A stretch of DNA of 64,000 nucleotides, taken from the NCBI GenBank assembly GCA_031286615.1, contig JAITUA010000007.1:234701-298700 (forward strand), read 5' to 3'. Below, piece after piece: positions 27,634 to 35,532 of the stretch. The notes under the pieces are model-generated. The model made no database searches. It was given only the letters and a program-made list of their open reading frames with translations, and had not been told where the DNA came from. Within the stretch, counting starts at the first letter, position 1, and every line of letters starts with the position of its first letter. This DNA is from Chryseobacterium sp. Its GTDB lineage: Bacteria > Bacteroidota > Bacteroidia > Flavobacteriales > Weeksellaceae. The position numbers and the translations under genes are program-made.

Positions 27634-28101
27634 TTATTTCTGTTGAGAGAGATAGTCTGCAAACTGCTTATTCAGTGCTTCACATTCGTGCTGTAAAATT
27701 CCTGTTTCTATTTCAGGTTTGTGTCCCCATTTCGGAATAGTTTCTGTTTCAAGGATTTTAAATTCCGAAGACTGTCCGCCCACCAAAGGAACGGAAATTC
27801 CGAACACAATTTTTGCAATTTTATGATGTCTGATGAGGTAGGAGCACATGATGCACGGCTCGTGTGTAGAGAACATTACAGACTGATCCAGCATATTCCT
27901 GTAGCCATTTTCCAGCGCATCTTTTACCGCCAGAATTTCAGCATGCTGTGTAATGTCGCCGCTTGATTTTCCGGATTCAATGCCTCTGCCGATAATCTTA
28001 TCTTTATAAACCAATAAAGAGCCTACCGGAGGATTTCCCTTTTCTAATGCCTGTTTGGCGAGTTCAATGCATTGAAGCATATATTCATTGTAATTGTTCA
28101 T
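27634..28101 (-). CDS. Nucleoside/nucleobase deaminase (cytidine deaminase-like zinc fold)
   Basis: 155 residues, with the HAE zinc and catalytic motif (residues 53-55) and PCIMC (82-86). This is the TadA/guanine-deaminase type of cytidine-deaminase-like fold. Possible substrates are guanine, cytosine or similar bases; tRNA adenosine deamination by a TadA homologue is possible but TadA usually has a different C-terminal helix. It follows an AraC-family gene with a 12-bp gap, so they form a two-gene operon. Confidence 0.88.
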   Translation of the reverse strand: MNNYNEYMLQCIELAKQALEKGNPPVGSLLVYKDKIIGRGIESGKSSGDITQHAEILAVKDALENGYRNMLDQSVMFSTHEPCIMCSYLIRHHKIAKIVFGISVPLVGGQSSEFKILETETIPKWGHKPEIETGILQHECEALNKQFADYLSQQK

Positions 28102-28113
28102 AGTTATTTTTGA

Positions 28114-28998
28114 TTAAGATTCGCAGCCTCTGTTGAACCCGATGGTATTTCTGTACATCTGAGGGGAGATATCCGTTTTATTTTTAAAAAGCCTGCTGAA
28201 ATAATATTCATCCTCATAGCCCAGTTCATAAGCTATTTCTTTGATCGTTTTGTCCGTAAGATACAATTCTCTCTTGGCTTCAATAATGATTCTCTCCATG
28301 ATCAGATCAGAAAGGGTTTTATTAAAATGATTTTTTGTAATCCTTGCGAGTGAAGCCGGGGTTTGGTTCAGCAAATCTGCATAATCACTGGCAGAATGTT
28401 TCGTCCGGAAATGATCTTCTATCGCATTTTTAAGATTCTGAATAAGAAACTGCTGCTTGATATGAGCCGTTCCCGAATCCTGAACTGTCTGTTGTTCCAG
28501 TTTTATCCTTGTAGCGGTTACCAGCAGGATTTTAAGATAAGAAACCAAAACCTCATCTTTCCTGAAGGCATCTGCTTTTAACTCATTGGCAATTCCGCTG
28601 ATCAGATTCAAAACAGAACTTTTACTGAATTCATCCAGGCAGATAAAAGGCTGCTGATACACATTGTTGAATAAAATACCGTTAGCTGCAATTTCCTTAT
28701 GATGCCTGTAAATACAGAAAAAGTCATGATGAAACTGGATCGCAATTCCCATAATAGGTTGTACAGAATGAAGCATAAAAGGCTGGTAAGGATACAGTGC
28801 AAACAGCGTATTTTCTTTGAACGAATAATCCGAAAGATCTACGGTAGCTACGCCTTCTCCAGCAGTAATAAGTATCAGCGTAAAATAATTATTGCGCTGG
28901 ATATGATCAAAATAACTGTTGTTATCAAACTCAAATAGTTTGAACGCCAGATTTCCATTCTGCTGATTGATGAGCGTATATACAGACTGTGATAACAT
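28114..28998 (-). CDS. AraC-family transcriptional regulator
   Basis: 294 residues. N-terminal cupin-like sensing domain (about 15-110) and C-terminal double HTH (about 190-290: SADYADLLNQTPASLARITK and IKEIAYELGYEDEYYFSRLF). Upstream partner of the nucleoside deaminase gene, 12 bp apart, so it may control that operon. It is not closely similar to the two paralogous AraC proteins nearby. Confidence 0.92.
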   Translation of the reverse strand: MLSQSVYTLINQQNGNLAFKLFEFDNNSYFDHIQRNNYFTLILITAGEGVATVDLSDYSFKENTLFALYPYQPFMLHSVQPIMGIAIQFHHDFFCIYRHHKEIAANGILFNNVYQQPFICLDEFSKSSVLNLISGIANELKADAFRKDEVLVSYLKILLVTATRIKLEQQTVQDSGTAHIKQQFLIQNLKNAIEDHFRTKHSASDYADLLNQTPASLARITKNHFNKTLSDLIMERIIIEAKRELYLTDKTIKEIAYELGYEDEYYFSRLFKNKTDISPQMYRNTIGFNRGCES

Positions 28999-29136
28999 GA
29001 TCTATGCAATTTAATTAATATTTTTTAACAAAGGAAGAAGAAAAGTTCTTGACATAGCAATCCGTGTTTTACTGGAAAAAATCCTTGTCGAGATTCTAAA
29101 CCTTGACAAGGATATATAAATAACAATTGAAAGCTG

Positions 29137-29502
29137 TTAGAAAATCAAAATATCATATCCGTCATTTCTGAGACTTAGGAAACTTGGCAGCCCCGGAGTT
29201 CCCGGTACTTCATTTTCGTTGAGTAGCTCATATCCGGAAACCTCAGTTCCAAATACGGCAACGCAGCCTTTTGAAAGACCGTGAACATAGTCTTTTACTT
29301 CACTGTAAAGTCCATGTATAGGATGATCTGCTTTTTCAAGCTGTTCCGGCCATCTGATCCCCGTACCCTGGAAAATGATTTTCACCTCTTCACCTGCATG
29401 TTTGAACTCGTATGCAGATGCCAAAGCATTAAACACTCTTCCCATAGCTTCTTCTGAACCGGTTTTAGGATCAGAAAGAATAATAATTGCTGTTTTTTTC
29501 AT
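29137..29502 (-). CDS. DsrE-family protein
   Basis: 121 residues; small alpha/beta protein with AIIILSDPKTGSEEAMGRVFNAL at the N-terminus and KGCVAVFGTEVSGYE where DsrE/DsrF proteins carry the active cysteine. Only one Cys (GCVAVFG) is visible. Sulfur-relay functions belong to the family, but no sulfur-metabolism gene is adjacent, so the role is open. Confidence 0.8.
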   Translation of the reverse strand: MKKTAIIILSDPKTGSEEAMGRVFNALASAYEFKHAGEEVKIIFQGTGIRWPEQLEKADHPIHGLYSEVKDYVHGLSKGCVAVFGTEVSGYELLNENEVPGTPGLPSFLSLRNDGYDILIF

Positions 29503-29652
29503 TTTGAAAATTTTATTTACTCTGCAAAGATGTGGGAATAACGGGCGCTAAAGAATGGATGATTTTTACTTTGTAATGGAGATTTTTGCAAGCTTAAAAA
29601 CCATTGTTGCTTCCGGACGATTTCCGGTCTGCAAGGCTTATTGAAAAAATAT

Positions 29653-29678
29653 AGCGAACCTTCATATGAAAGTTCGCT
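29653..29678 (-). terminator. Intrinsic terminator after the OYE-family gene
   Basis: AGCGAAC pairs with GTTCGCT with an inner CATATG palindrome; on the minus strand it is followed by ATATTTTTTC. Confidence 0.75.
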
Positions 29679-29706
29679 TTACAGGAATCAACAGGAAAAA
29701 GAAAGA

Positions 29707-30792
29707 TTACGATCCTGGTTTTACAAAGGTCTGCCAGCCTCTCATGGTTTCAATGAAGCGTTCGCTGAGCCCGCCTTCACGAAGAAAATCTGCGGTCACA
29801 GGAAGCTGTGGGCTGTCATACAATGGGTTGGCTTTTACCTGAAGCGGGAAATCCCGTTGCAGAATTCCGGCTCTTGCAATCAGGACAAAATCACAGCCTT
29901 CATCCAGCAGTTCTCCTGCACGCTGTGCACTCATTATTTTTCCGGCTGCTCCCAAACGTACTCCTTTACGCGGAAGTTCTGTGAAAACACTGAGCATCGT
30001 TTTCCCCTGAAATGTCCCTTCCCGTACCAGCTGTGCAGAATCCCAAAGTGCCAGATCAAGATAATCAATCAGTTCTTTGTCAAAAATTTCAGCGGTGATT
30101 TCCCGCAGTTCCTCCAAACGCAGTCCATACCGCTCAATAGACAAACGCCAGCCAATCTGGAAATCTGGTCCGCAGGCTTTGCGAATTCCTTCAATAACTT
30201 CAAGGGTGAAACGGGCACGATTCTCTATGCTGCCTCCGTATTGGTCCGTCCGGTCGTTGAGATTAGGAGACAGAAACTCCGAAAGAATCCATCCGAAAGC
30301 TCCATGAACAGATACTCCATCAAATCCTGCAAGCTGAGCCCTTCTGGCTGCTTCAATAAAACTGTCACGGATTCGGCCCACTTCTTCGGTGGTGATGGCT
30401 TTGATGTCCGGTATTGTTTTACCTGATGCAGGAGCAGGTATTCCTCCTACAGACGGTTTTGCCCTGTGTCCGGCGTGGTGCAGCTGTACAGCAGATAAAG
30501 CACCTCCTTCACGAATTGCTGTGGCCATTTGCGTTAAGCCCGGCAGGTGTTTGTCACTGTGAATTCCCAGCTGGCGTTCAAAAGCGATGGCTCCTGCTTC
30601 TACAGTGGAGGCACTGGTTTGGATCAAGCCGTAACCGCCCTGTGCAAGCTGTTCCATCCAGCGTTGGTCGTATAGGGATGCTGTACCATCATAATCACTT
30701 TGCTGACTCGTTAAAGGGGCCAGCATAAAACGGTTTCTCATGGCAGGACCATGGAGAAAGGTAAGGGGTTTGAATAAATCTGAAACAGACAT
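29707..30792 (-). CDS. Old yellow enzyme family NADH:flavin oxidoreductase
   Basis: 361 residues. FMN TIM-barrel reductase of activated alkenes. Seen: RNRFMLAPLTSQQSDYDG, the QLHHAGHRAKPS loop, GVSVHGAFGWILSEFL with the following N-x-R-x-D-x-Y-G-G-S-I-E-N-R-A-R-F motif, and the phosphate-binding end VLIARAGIL. Transcribed divergently from the SDR gene at 31044 across a 251-bp region containing a direct repeat, suggesting shared control. Substrate unknown. Confidence 0.94.
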   Translation of the reverse strand: MSVSDLFKPLTFLHGPAMRNRFMLAPLTSQQSDYDGTASLYDQRWMEQLAQGGYGLIQTSASTVEAGAIAFERQLGIHSDKHLPGLTQMATAIREGGALSAVQLHHAGHRAKPSVGGIPAPASGKTIPDIKAITTEEVGRIRDSFIEAARRAQLAGFDGVSVHGAFGWILSEFLSPNLNDRTDQYGGSIENRARFTLEVIEGIRKACGPDFQIGWRLSIERYGLRLEELREITAEIFDKELIDYLDLALWDSAQLVREGTFQGKTMLSVFTELPRKGVRLGAAGKIMSAQRAGELLDEGCDFVLIARAGILQRDFPLQVKANPLYDSPQLPVTADFLREGGLSERFIETMRGWQTFVKPGS

Positions 30793-30957
30793 TTTATTTA
30801 CATTTTAAGGTTTTACTTCTCTATTTTGTCTGTTGCAAAGTTGCGTCTATTACTTACCGCCGGAAATGGATGATTTTAATGATATGATGGATGTTTTTTC
30901 AGCTTTCTGTCTGGCAGTCTCATCTTTTGTGATTTTGCTTCAACTTAAAGATCCTCA

Positions 30958-30990
30958 ATTCGCCTACAAAGGTCTGCGATTCGCCTACAA
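30958..30990. promoter_or_regulatory. Candidate AraC-type operator: 12-bp direct repeat with 21-bp period
   Basis: ATTCGCCTACAA occurs at 30958-30969 and again at 30979-30990. The 21-bp spacing (two helical turns) is typical of AraC-family half-sites, and the second copy ends where a -33 element would lie for the -7 box at 31010-31017. Confidence 0.55.
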
Positions 30991-31009
30991 TTTCAGGAGA
31001 CAGGCTTTA

Positions 31010-31017
31010 TAATTTTG
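31010..31017 (+). promoter_or_regulatory. Promoter -7 element (TAATTTTG) for the SDR gene
   Basis: TAATTTTG matches TANNTTTG, 26 nt before the ATG. There is no good TTTG at -33; the direct repeat occupies that position, as expected for an activator-dependent promoter. Confidence 0.5.
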
Positions 31018-31043
31018 CTTTATCAAAAAAACATTTTAAAATT

Positions 31044-31874
31044 ATGATACAGCAAAATAGAATCTGGTTTATAACCGGAGCATCAAGAGGTTTCGGGCGC
31101 ATCTGGACAGAAGCAGCGTTGGAACGTGGTGACAAAGTGGTAGCCACTGCAAGAAAACTGGAAAGTATAGCCGATTTTAAAGAGAAATACGGTGATAACG
31201 TACTTACTTTAGCATTGGATGTTACCCAGCCTGAGCAGGTAAAAGAAGCCGTACATACAGCCTACCAGCATTTCGGGAAGCTGGATATCGTACTGAACAA
31301 TGCCGGATATTCGCTGGTAGGAACGATAGAAGAGGCAGGTGCGGATGAAATCCGTGCTTTATATGAAACCAATATTCTGGGCCCTGTAAGTGTCATTCAG
31401 GCGGTACTCCCAATCATGAGAGAGCAGGGATACGGGCATATTCTGGGGACATCAAGCAATCTCGGACACGTTACATTGCCAATCATTGGGTATTACAGTT
31501 CTTCCAAATGGGCTTTTGAAGCTATTCATGAGAGTCTTGCAGAAGAGATTAAGCAATTCGGGATCAAAGTGACGATTATAGAACCGGGAGCGTATGCTAC
31601 GGAATTTGGAAGTCAGGACTCACTGAAATTTTCTCAGAACATGGAGGTGTACAATGACTTTAAGACAGAATTTATAAAGACCATCCAGTCTTATGAGAAG
31701 GGAGATCCTAATGCGACACCAGAAGCGCTCTTCAAAATGGTAGATGCTGAAAATCCGCCGTTGCGTTTTCATCTGGGAAGTCATAATCTTCCTTTGGTAA
31801 AGTCTGTATATGCAGAAAGAATCAATCTCTGGGAAGCCTGGGACGAAGTTTCCAGCGCAGCGCAGGGATCATAA
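31044..31874 (+). CDS. Short-chain dehydrogenase/reductase
   Basis: 276 residues. Classical SDR: cofactor loop ITGASRGFGRIW, NNAG in LDIVLNNAGYS, active-site Tyr-x-x-x-Lys in YYSSSKWAFEA and the catalytic Ser just before it (GTSSNLG). NAD(P)-dependent oxidoreductase of unknown substrate. Followed by a paralogous AraC regulator (61-bp gap with a hairpin), matching the NmrA/AraC arrangement at 16-18 kb. Confidence 0.94.
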   Translation: MIQQNRIWFITGASRGFGRIWTEAALERGDKVVATARKLESIADFKEKYGDNVLTLALDVTQPEQVKEAVHTAYQHFGKLDIVLNNAGYSLVGTIEEAGADEIRALYETNILGPVSVIQAVLPIMREQGYGHILGTSSNLGHVTLPIIGYYSSSKWAFEAIHESLAEEIKQFGIKVTIIEPGAYATEFGSQDSLKFSQNMEVYNDFKTEFIKTIQSYEKGDPNATPEALFKMVDAENPPLRFHLGSHNLPLVKSVYAERINLWEAWDEVSSAAQGS

Positions 31875-31882
31875 CAAACAGT

Positions 31883-31914
31883 AAAAACCGGTTATAAAAT
31901 GATAGCCGGTTTTT
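31883..31914 (+). terminator. Intrinsic terminator between SDR and AraC genes
   Basis: AAAAACCGG pairs with CCGGTTTTT around an A+T-rich loop; a T-run ends the hairpin. It suggests the AraC gene has its own promoter. Confidence 0.75.
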
Positions 31915-31935
31915 CGTACCTTTAAAATACCATTT

Positions 31936-32856
31936 ATGAAAAAGACAGATCAAACTCCGTTCAAATTTGAATCGTTATCAGAAGCCAGCCGGTTTTTCGG
32001 ACTGCCAACACCCAAGCATCCTCTCATTAGCTTAATGAATGGGGCGCACAATCTGGTGGCAACAGATAAATTGTCTCAAAAACATGTGTTGAGTTTCTAT
32101 AAAATATCCTATAAACCCAAACTGGACGGCAGAATAGAGTACGGGCAAGGCTACTACGATTTTAATGAAGGTGGACTGCTCTTTGCAGCACCCGGCCAGG
32201 TGATAGGAGGGAACGGAAACAGTGATACGGTCTGTTCACAATATTCTCTGCTCATTCATCCTGACTTCTTTCTGGGATATCCCATCGCGAGAAAGATCAG
32301 ACAATATGGTTTTTTCTCCTATTCTACGAAAGAAACCCTGCACCTTTCTGAGGAAGAGAAAAATACGGTACTTTCTATCTTTAATTTTATTGAATCTGAA
32401 CTCAACAGCCGTATTGACGATTTCAGCCATGATGTGATGATCTCTCAGATAGAACTGCTCCTTAACTATGCCAACCGTTTTTATAAACGCCAGTTTATCA
32501 CCCGTAAAGCAAGCAGCAGCAGCCTTCTGCAAAAATTTGAAGATTTGCTTGACGGATATTTTAAAGATGAAATGTCTCTTAATAAAGGAATACCCACGGT
32601 AAGTTATTTTGCAGAAAACCTCCATCTTTCACCCAGCTATTTAAGTGATATGCTGCGTTCCTTAACGGGGCAGAGTACCCAGCAGCATATTCATGACAAA
32701 CTGATCAGCCAGGCCAAAGAAATGCTTTCCACCACCAGCCTGTCTGTAAGTGAAGTAGCATATGCACTGGGGTTTGAGCATTCCCAGTCGTTCAGTAATT
32801 TATTTAAAACAAAAACCAAGCTTTCTCCTTTGGAATTCAGGAAATCTTTCAATTAA
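31936..32856 (+). CDS. AraC-family transcriptional regulator (paralogue of 17153-18073)
   Basis: 306 residues, same length and layout as the AraC protein at 17153: cupin-type N-terminal domain and a double HTH (LHLSPSYLSDMLRSLTGQST, VSEVAYALGFEHSQSFSNLF). Shared motifs include RFYKRQFITRK and KTKLSPLEFRKSF. It likely controls the upstream SDR gene and perhaps the divergent OYE gene; the 21-bp direct repeat at 30958-30990 is its best candidate operator. Confidence 0.92.
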   Translation: MKKTDQTPFKFESLSEASRFFGLPTPKHPLISLMNGAHNLVATDKLSQKHVLSFYKISYKPKLDGRIEYGQGYYDFNEGGLLFAAPGQVIGGNGNSDTVCSQYSLLIHPDFFLGYPIARKIRQYGFFSYSTKETLHLSEEEKNTVLSIFNFIESELNSRIDDFSHDVMISQIELLLNYANRFYKRQFITRKASSSSLLQKFEDLLDGYFKDEMSLNKGIPTVSYFAENLHLSPSYLSDMLRSLTGQSTQQHIHDKLISQAKEMLSTTSLSVSEVAYALGFEHSQSFSNLFKTKTKLSPLEFRKSFN

Positions 32857-32876
32857 TCCTTGCGATATAGGCAGCA

Positions 32877-33365
32877 TTAACGATCGAGTCTGTAAATAAA
32901 TTCTTCGATCTCGGTTTGTCTTGCATTGGCAAAGCCTTTATCTGTACCGATTTTGATAAAACCACAGTTTTCCAGCACCTTTTGCGAACCCAGATTATCA
33001 AAAGCTACCCGTCCGAAAATAGGTCTTGTGGTTTCAAGGGTGAGAAAATCTTTCAGTGCTGTTGTGGCAACACCTTTTCCCCAGAAAGGCTTATCAATCC
33101 AATAGGTGATTTCTGCATCCCCTTCCATGATAAATTTGGCAATGCTTCCGGCGATCTCATTACCTGCCATAATTGTCTGATTATTAACGGTAGGATCATC
33201 CAGCAATTTTGTGAATTTTGCTAAATAAGCTTCTTTATCAGTGAAATCTCTTGACATAAAGGCTGCCAGATGTCTGGCTTCAGGGTCAAGCTGAAATTCA
33301 AAAAGAATATCCAGATCAGCTATTGTGGTTGGTCTGAGTTGTATTTCGTAACTCCTGTTTTTCAT
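32877..33365 (-). CDS. GNAT-family N-acetyltransferase
   Basis: About 162 residues from the ATG at 33365 (MKNRSYEIQLRPTTIADLD); the frame reaches 33392 but the extra nine residues are not typical. The acetyl-CoA-binding motif is visible as YWIDKPFWGKGVATTALKDF, followed by FDNLGSQKVLENCGFIKIG, typical of RimJ/RimL-type GNATs. Substrate unknown. Confidence 0.88.
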   Translation of the reverse strand: MKNRSYEIQLRPTTIADLDILFEFQLDPEARHLAAFMSRDFTDKEAYLAKFTKLLDDPTVNNQTIMAGNEIAGSIAKFIMEGDAEITYWIDKPFWGKGVATTALKDFLTLETTRPIFGRVAFDNLGSQKVLENCGFIKIGTDKGFANARQTEIEEFIYRLDR

Positions 33366-33444
33366 GTTAATGGTGTGTTGGTTGATCTTCAAATATAAAA
33401 CTTATTTAAGCTTTCCGCACAGTAGCCTAATCTTTAAATCTGAG

Positions 33445-33544
33445 AAAAATCGGAGATTTTAAAATCTTATGTGTCCTTACTCTACGCAAGAAATATCCTT
33501 TAAAATTCACTTAAGTATTTAAAACTTTTGTGACTTTTGTGGTT
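33445..33544 (-). repeat. Dispersed intergenic repeat, copy 2 (inverted relative to copy 1)
   Basis: On the minus strand it reads AACCACAAAAGTCACAAAAG onward, like the copy at 16988-17083. It directly borders the 22-bp tandem array. Non-coding. Confidence 0.8.
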
Positions 33545-33554
33545 TTATTTAACC

Positions 33555-34012
33555 TTTACCCCTTCAGAAGTCCCTCGAGCCACTTATACAAGGGGCTAGA
33601 CCCTCTTTGATAACGGTCTCGAGCCCCTTATGTAACCCCCTATACTCCCTTACCCAAGGGGGTAGATCCCCTTACTTAAGAGGATAGAGCCACTTACTCA
33701 AGGGGGGAGAGGCTGTTCCGAAGTCCCTGGAGAGGGTATGATAAGTGGTTAGAGCCCCTTAGATAACTGTCGGAAGGCGGTTTATATGTTCTAAGACACA
33801 CTTATATCATTGTCAATATACACTTATCTAAGTGTCTGTAGACAGTTCTTTAAGTGGTCAGAGTGACTAAAGAAGAAGCTGAAGATAGTTCTGTAAGTGG
33901 TTCCGGACACTTGGGTAGTGGTGCAGATTATTTTTGAAGGTGGTGCAGACAGTTTGGAAAGTACTTTCGGATACTTGTGGAAATGTCCGGAGGCTCTTTG
34001 AAAGTGCTTTCA
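33555..34012. repeat. Degenerate 22-bp tandem repeat array, about 21 units
   Basis: The stretch divides into units that are mostly 22 bp (range 20-23). Clear unit starts include 33577, 33599, 33621, 33643, 33665, 33687, 33795, 33817, 33926, 33948 and 33970. The left half keeps units such as GAGCCACTTATACAAGGGG and GATCCCCTTACTTAAGAGG; the right half drifts to GACAGTTTGGAAAGTAC-type units. Each well-kept unit is an imperfect palindrome, CNCTTA-NN-TAAGNG, best seen as CACTTATCTAAGTG at 33821-33834. The period is not a multiple of three and no open frame runs through it, so it is not a protein repeat. Confidence 0.85.
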
Positions 34013-34062
34013 GCCTTTGTATTTGAATTCTATGTTTTTATGAAAGCGCTGAACCAGCCTGA

Positions 34063-34743
34063 TTAATAATATTCAAATACTCTTTCTGTTTTTTTTTGTA
34101 TTGCTCCCTGATCATCTGTTAATACTTCATAAATGGAGTTGGCTTGCGAATCAAGTTTTACGTTTTTATAAATGAGCTTAAATTTTTTTTGCTTAGTGGC
34201 ATCTTCAAGAAGGGTTTCACTTCTCATTTCATTGATGTAAGTGTAGAAAATAGTGCTGTTAACTGGGGTTTCAAAGAAATTTCCGGTTTCTTCTGTTTTT
34301 ATAAGACGGTTATTTTTGTCAAAATAAAACAGCTTGCCAAGGGATATATTGTGAACAGAATCTTTTGAAACTCTTTTGTACAGAGAATCCGAAACTTTTT
34401 CAAAATAGCCTGTAGTTTCTATCTTCTTATTTCCAGGATTAAAGGCTTCAAAATAGCGTTTGGCCTTGTCCTTAGAATTGTAGGTGATGATCTTATTGAT
34501 AGACCTTTCATGAGAAGGTCCGCTTCCGATAGCATTATAATATTCTATTTTTGTCAGAAAACCCTCTTTGTCATAATAGGAAATGTTTTTATAGATGTTC
34601 TCCGGTGAATAAGTGACGGTCTCTGTGATGGTTTTGGGATGCCCGAAATAGTTAGAAAACTTCAGGTCATTAATGATAGATTTTTCCTGACCACTTACAA
34701 GAGCATATAACAGAATAAACAGATAGCTAAGTTTTGTTTTCAT
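34063..34743 (-). CDS. Secreted protein of unknown function
   Basis: About 226 residues from the ATG at 34743, which gives a good signal peptide (MKTKLSYLFILLYALVSGQ). The frame is open to 34848, adding 35 residues that look like untranslated leader. The mature part has strand-rich repeats of the type YFDKNNRLIKTEE and YYDKEGFLTKIEYY, reminiscent of the beta-strand repeats of YD/RHS-like or MORN-like secreted proteins. No catalytic motif. Lies just left of the A+T-rich two-gene island. Confidence 0.7.
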   Translation of the reverse strand: MKTKLSYLFILLYALVSGQEKSIINDLKFSNYFGHPKTITETVTYSPENIYKNISYYDKEGFLTKIEYYNAIGSGPSHERSINKIITYNSKDKAKRYFEAFNPGNKKIETTGYFEKVSDSLYKRVSKDSVHNISLGKLFYFDKNNRLIKTEETGNFFETPVNSTIFYTYINEMRSETLLEDATKQKKFKLIYKNVKLDSQANSIYEVLTDDQGAIQKKTERVFEYY

Positions 34744-35089
34744 ATGGTAAGTGTTGGGTGTTCTATAATTTCCGCTGAGTCTCAAATATAGGGAACTCTC
34801 TTTAATATTGATAAAGAGAATAAGTTTTTGTTTGAAAAAGAATCTCATTGTTGACTATAGATACTGCAGTGCAATAGATTGTTTCTGATGAAAAGGACTT
34901 TTAGATTATGTTGTTTTGGAATGTTTGAGTTATAATACTAAAATGACAAGAAAGGATTCGTTTGGAAACCAGGAGCGAATGTGAAATTCACAAAGCTTAT
35001 TTACTACTATATTTATTTTATAGCGGAAAATTGGTCTTGATAATAGTAATGGTCAGTGTATTTTTTTATATTTGTTAAAATAAAAACTA
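34744..35089. other. Intergenic interval before the HEPN/ATPase island
   Basis: Contains the leader of the secreted-protein gene and a candidate -7 element for the island (TATATTTG at 35067-35074). No gene, hairpin or attachment-site-like repeat seen. Confidence 0.4.
35067..35074 (+). promoter_or_regulatory. Candidate -7 element (TATATTTG) of the HEPN/ATPase operon
   Basis: TATATTTG fits TANNTTTG 15 nt before the ATG. A -33 TTTG at correct spacing is not evident. Confidence 0.35.
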
Positions 35090-35530
35090 ATGATTATTCC
35101 TGATACGTGGACTTCAAAAACATTTAAAAGAGCAGCACAAAGACATTATATTACTTGTAGTCACTTGCTTGAAAAAATTGAATATACACAAAAAGATAAA
35201 CAACCACATGTAATTACAAATATATATTATCTAAGTGGTTATATCTTGGAATGTATATTGAAATATTATATTTTAGAGCAAAATCATTTTAAAGGAAAAC
35301 TCACTATTAATGATTTAGAATCAATGAAATTAAAGACACATAATATCAATGATTTATGGACCAGAATAGGATATGGTTTCCCTAAAAAAGACTTTAAATG
35401 GTCGGATATTAGCAAAAAATGGGATGTAATGGTTCGATATGATTGTAATATTATTGATGCAAATGAATTAAAAGAACATTTTGAAGATACTGTAAAACCC
35501 ATTTATTTAAAAATACAAGAACAATATTAA
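35090..35530 (+). CDS. HEPN-like domain protein, first gene of candidate conflict module
   Basis: 146 residues, all-helical. FKRAAQRHYITCSHLLEKI followed by NIYYLSGYILECILKYYIL (residues 44-62) closely resembles the core helices of HEPN-type proteins (A-x-R-H-Y and Y-L-x-G-Y-x-L-E-x-x-L-K), and WDVMVRY near residue 111 fits the later W-x-x-x-x-R-Y element. The classical HEPN RNase motif R-x(4-6)-H is not seen after that Arg; the only R-x4-H (RAAQRH) is in the first helix, so nuclease activity is uncertain. It ends 2 bp before the ATPase gene, so the two are co-translated. Codon use is very A+T-rich, unlike the neighbours. Confidence 0.75.
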   Translation: MIIPDTWTSKTFKRAAQRHYITCSHLLEKIEYTQKDKQPHVITNIYYLSGYILECILKYYILEQNHFKGKLTINDLESMKLKTHNINDLWTRIGYGFPKKDFKWSDISKKWDVMVRYDCNIIDANELKEHFEDTVKPIYLKIQEQY

Positions 35531-35532
35531 TT

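Noticed and set aside
29641-30426. Long plus-strand open frame (261 codons) opposite the OYE gene
   Set aside because: It lies wholly antisense to the well-supported OYE-family gene, shows no family motif and has an unusual Cys/Phe-rich composition; treated as a shadow.
33555-34012. 22-bp repeats as a CRISPR array
   Set aside because: Units abut directly with no unique spacers, drift strongly, and no cas gene is present.
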